Origin: Hypoxylon rubiginosum
Lineage: Eukaryota > Ascomycota > Sordariomycetes > Xylariales > Hypoxylaceae
Direction: 5' to 3'
Assembly (NCBI GenBank): GCA_902806565.1
Contig: CADCXA010000057.1
Location: forward strand, 186,001 to 250,000
DNA: 64,000 nt
Below are positions 60,207 through 64,000 of the stretch, piece after piece. The position numbers and the translations under genes are program-made. How positions within the stretch are numbered: the first letter of the stretch is position 1; each line of letters opens with the position of its first letter. The notes under the pieces were generated by a model that saw only the letters and a list, made by a program, of their open reading frames with translations, had not been told where the DNA came from and did not search any database.

Positions 60207-60542
60207 TTTTAAATTATTACATATTATAATATATTTATATTAAAAATATCTTAAATTATTAAATATTATAATATATTTATATTTAAAACGCTTTAAATTA
60301 TTAAATATTATAACACGTTTATATTAAAAATATTTTAAATTATTAAATATTATAATATATTTATATTTAAAACATTTTAAATTATTAAATATTATAATAT
60401 ATTTATATTAAAAATATTTTAAATTATTAAATATTATAACGTGTTTATATTAAAAATATTTTAAATTATTAAATATTATAACACGCTTATATTAAAAATA
60501 TTTTAAAATGTTAAATATTATAATATATTTATATTAAAAACA
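60207..60542. repeat. 42-bp tandem repeat, eight units in exact register
   Basis: The start of the unit (tttTAAATT or a one-base variant) recurs at 60207, 60249, 60291, 60333, 60375, 60417, 60459 and 60501: an exact 42-bp spacing. The variable segment reads ataatatatttat, ataacacgtttat, ataacgtgtttat or ataacacgcttat, that is, transitions only. Diverged units extend on both sides over roughly 60040-61210. Confidence 0.9.
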
Positions 60543-61982
60543 CTTTAAAATATTAAATTACCGTGGCATATTAAAATATTAAATATTATAATACGTTTTA
60601 ATTTAAAATACTTTAAAATGTTAATTATAATAATAAATTAAAACGTGAAATATTATATTATATTTTTATTATATACATTTTAAATTATTAAATATAATAA
60701 TATATTTAATTTAAAACGATTTAAAATATTAAATATTATTATATATTTTTTTTTAAAACTTTTTAAAATATTAAACGTGATAATAAACTAAAACGTTAAA
60801 TATTATAACATGTTTTTTTTTAGAACTTTCCGAAGCGTTAAATATAATAATAAATTAAAACGTTAAATATAATAATATGTTTTATTTTATAATATTTTAA
60901 AATATTAAATATAATAATAAATTAAAACGTTAAATATTATAATACGTTTTTATTATATACACTTAAAAATAATATAAATAATAATAAATTAAAACGTTAT
61001 TTATAATAACACGCTTAATTTAAAACATTTTAAAATATAAAATACTATAATACGTTTTTATAAAACGCTTTAAAATATTAAATAATATAAAACGCTTTTA
61101 TTAAAAACATTTTAAATTATTAAATATTATAATATATTTATTTAAAAATACTTTAAAACGTTAAATATAATAACGTGTTTTTATTAAAAACATTTTAAAA
61201 CATTTAATATTATAGTTTTTTATAAATATTATATTAATAAATAATAATTATAATAATTATAATTAAATATATAATTAATATTTTAAAAAGATTTTAATAA
61301 AATAAATAAAAAAAAAAGATTTATAATAATAAATGTTTAAAATAACCTGTATTTATAATAATATTTAAAATAATTTATATTTTATAATTTATTTAATTTT
61401 TATATTTAAAATAACTTATATTTATTTATATTTAAAATAACTTATATTTTAAAATTAATAATATAAAAATAAAAAAATTATAATATATTAATAATATTTA
61501 AATAATTTAAATAAAATAATAATAAATATAAAAAAAATATAATATTTTTAAATAATATTAAATATTAATTAAATTTATAATAATTAAAACTAATAAAATT
61601 ATTAAATAAAAAATTTAAAAAAATTAAAGATTTTATATTTAAAATAACTTATATTTATTTTTTATAATTTATATTTAAATAAGCTATATTTAAAACAACT
61701 TATTTTTAAAATAACTTATATTTAAAATAACTTTTATATATAGTTTTTAATTAAAATATATACCGATTAATTATTTTTTATAAATAAAATTTAAACTTAT
61801 AAATCGTATATAATAATAAATCGATTATATTTATTAACTATTAATTTCTTTTAAATTTTAATTAATTTAAAACCTTAATTTTAATATAGTTAAAATATAT
61901 ATTAATTAATTATATAAATTAATTATATAAATTAATTATTTTCACGTTAAATTTATTTATATAATTATATATTATAGATAAA

Positions 61983-62121
61983 AAAAATAAGTATTTTAAT
62001 TTAAATATCGTTTAAATAAAATAATAAACTTATTTATAAATTATTAAACGTTAATAAAATAATTTTATAAATAAGTTTATTATTTTATTTAAATAATATT
62101 TAAATTAAAATACTTATTTTT
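61983..62121. repeat. large inverted repeat, 63-64 bp arms with a 12-bp spacer
   Basis: 61983-62045 is the reverse complement of 62058-62121 except for one extra T and a CG versus TA pair. The spacer is about 12 bp (62046-62057). It would form a long, nearly perfect hairpin; it could also be a remnant of terminal inverted repeats brought together. Confidence 0.85.
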
Positions 62122-62585
62122 ACTTTATTTTATTTTTTAAAGTTTATATTAAAATTAATTTCCTTATAATTATTTTAAATATTTTATATAAAATATTTAA
62201 TTAATTAATAATAATAAAAACTAGGTATAACTAAAAAGCTATAACTTTTAAACTATATTATACTTTCTTTTTTTTTTTTTTTTTTTTTTTTTTTTCTTTT
62301 TAAATATATTAATATAATAATAATAAAATAAATATAATTAAAAATAACGGCGTAAACTTTAATATATACTTTTAATTAAAGTGAATTAAAATAAAAACGC
62401 TTAAAATATAATATTTTAACTTTTTAGTAAAAAGTTTCCTTATAGTTATAAAAAAAAAAAAACGCGTTAACACGGTATTTTTAGAATTATTAGTTTATTA
62501 TTTAAAATTACTGTTTTTATAAGTATTTTTAACGTTAACTTTATAATAAAACTATTTTAAACTACGGCGCTTTATATTTATAGCA

Positions 62586-63650
62586 ACGTATAAAATTTTA
62601 TAATAAAATTATTTTAAATTATAATATTTTATATTTATAATAACGTATAAAATTTCATAATAAAATTATTTTAAATTATAATGTTTTATATTTATAATAA
62701 CGTATAAGATTTTATAATAAAATTATTTTAAATTATAACGTTTTATATTTATAATAACGTATAAAATTTTACAATAAAACTATTTTAAATTATAATGTTT
62801 TTATATTAAAAATATTATATATTTTATAATAAAATTATTTTAAATTATAAAATATTTATAATAAAAATATTATATATATTTTATAATAAAATTATTTTAA
62901 ACTGCGGCGTTTTTATATTAAAAAAATTATATATTTTATAATAAAACCATTTTAAATTATAACGTTTTTACGTAAAAAAAACTTTATAAAATTTATAATA
63001 AATATATTTTATAATTATAACGGTGTGTAATTTTTATAATAATATTATATTAATTTGTAACTTATATAAATTTTATAATAATAATATTTTAAGTTATATT
63101 ATTTTATGTTAATAATAATATATAAGTTTTATAATAATATTATTTTAAATTATAATATTATATAAATTTTATAATAAAACTATTTTAAATTACTATGTTT
63201 TTATATTAATAGTAGTGTATAAATTTTACGGTGGTATTTTTTTAATTATAGTTTATATAAATTTAATAATAGAATTATTTTAAATTATAAAATATAAATT
63301 TTATAATAATTTTATTTTAAATTATGTTTATATGGATATTATATTATATATATTTTATAATAAAATTATTTTAAATTATAAAATATAAATTACATAATAA
63401 TATTATTTAAAATTTTAATATTATATAAATTTTAAGATGAAATTATTTTAAATTATTACGTTATATAAATTTTATAATATAATTATTTTATATAATGGTA
63501 TTTTTATATTAATAATAATATATAAGTTTTATAATAAAGTTATTTTAAATAGTTATATTTTATATTAATAATATAAGTTAAATTTACGGTATTTTATATT
63601 AATATAAACATGTAAATTTTATATTAAAATTATTTTAAACTATATTATTT
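62586..63650. repeat. 57-bp tandem repeat array, diverging rightwards
   Basis: The marker acgta recurs at 62586, 62643, 62700 and 62757, an exact 57-bp period. Units consist of ttttataataaaattattttaaattataa plus a variable attttatatttataat part. Toward 63650 the same core (ataataaaattattttaaa) recurs with insertions, deletions and transitions at irregular spacing. Confidence 0.88.
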
Positions 63651-64000
63651 AATATTATTATATTATTAAATATATAATTTAATTAATTATATTAATATTT
63701 TACTTTAATTATTTTAACAAATAAAACTTTTTTTTAAAGTTTATTTTAATATTATCTTTATTTTTTATATATTTTTATTTTATTTAATTTTTAGTAATAA
63801 TATATTAAATATTATTAATATTATTTTTATTATTTATTATATTGTTTTTTTTAATTATCTTTTTTATTATTAATATAATTTATAAATTTATAATATAATA
63901 TTAATTGTTAGATTTTAATAATACTAAATATATTATTTATATAGTTTTTAAGTTAAAATAATTTATTTTTAATAAAATATAATATATTAAAATTAACTAT

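Larger units (their letters stand above)
43370..64000. other. extremely AT-rich, gene-free block (RIP-like isochore)
   Basis: GC content collapses within tens of bases after the stop codon at 43337 and stays very low to the window end; hand-counted 60-base lines contain only 1-7 G or C. Just one open frame over 60 codons occurs in 20 kb, and it is simple sequence without an ATG. No rRNA, tRNA, transposase or reverse-transcriptase trace is readable. Tandem arrays inside it differ between copies by C/T and G/A changes, as left by repeat-induced point mutation. Candidates are a degraded transposon nest, pericentromeric or subtelomeric heterochromatin. The block continues beyond the window. Confidence 0.9.

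Noticed and set aside
43370..64000. Mitochondrial DNA or plasmid inserted in the nucleus
   Set aside because: No rRNA, tRNA, cytochrome or polymerase reading frames are readable, and tandem arrays with transition variants fit RIP-mutated nuclear DNA better.
63000..64000. Telomere at the right end
   Set aside because: No TTAGGG/CCCTAA repeats are present; the AT block runs to the window edge.

Overview
The window is nuclear DNA of a filamentous ascomycete (Pezizomycotina, possibly a sordariomycete). The evidence is short 46-134 bp introns with GT..AG ends and CTAAC-like branch sites, a Zn(II)2Cys6 regulator, an AA9 LPMO and a CE15 glucuronoyl esterase, fungal-type MFS and APC transporters, and a ~20 kb AT block of the kind left by repeat-induced point mutation (RIP). 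The organism is inferred from gene content only. All gene models below were spliced by hand and checked for a continuous reading frame.

Left part, 1-16 kb: a truncated CE15 glucuronoyl esterase (-) and an AA9 LPMO (+) face away from each other, a lignocellulose-attacking pair. A full-size ABCB transporter (Ste6/MDR type), a PBDC1/YPL225W-type housekeeping protein, a GNAT acetyltransferase with a frame break near its C-terminus, a secreted alpha/beta hydrolase and a hypothetical protein follow.

Middle part, 16-24 kb: a decayed cytochrome P450 with several stops, an intact DHA1-type MFS exporter, an intact aldo-keto reductase and small gene relics. This could be the remains of a secondary-metabolism or detoxification locus.

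Nitrogen-catabolism candidate cluster, 24.4-38.2 kb: MCT-type MFS transporter (-), biuret-hydrolase/isochorismatase-type amidohydrolase (+), Hri1-like protein (-), APC amino-acid/GABA-type permease (+), 2-oxoglutarate/Fe(II) oxygenase (-), agmatinase-type ureohydrolase with a signal peptide (+) and a Zn2Cys6 regulator (-). An identical perfect 16-bp palindrome (CCGCGGGATCCCGCGG) sits in two of the divergent promoters, one between the MCT transporter and the amidohydrolase and one between the oxygenase and the ureohydrolase. I propose a co-regulated pathway for uptake and breakdown of a guanidino/ureido compound. This is the best candidate here for an undescribed system.

Right part, 38.4-43.3 kb: a small F-box/DUF7730-like protein, a secreted HExxH metallopeptidase-like protein of aspzincin type, and a 624-residue secreted protein of unknown function ending about 40 bp from the AT block.

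43.4-64 kb: gene-free, extremely AT-rich DNA (hand-sampled lines hold 1-7 G+C per 60 bases). It contains tandem arrays with exact 42-bp and 57-bp periods whose copies differ almost only by transitions, a 63-bp-arm inverted repeat and simple-sequence tracts. It may be an AT isochore, pericentromeric or subtelomeric DNA; no telomere repeat is visible.
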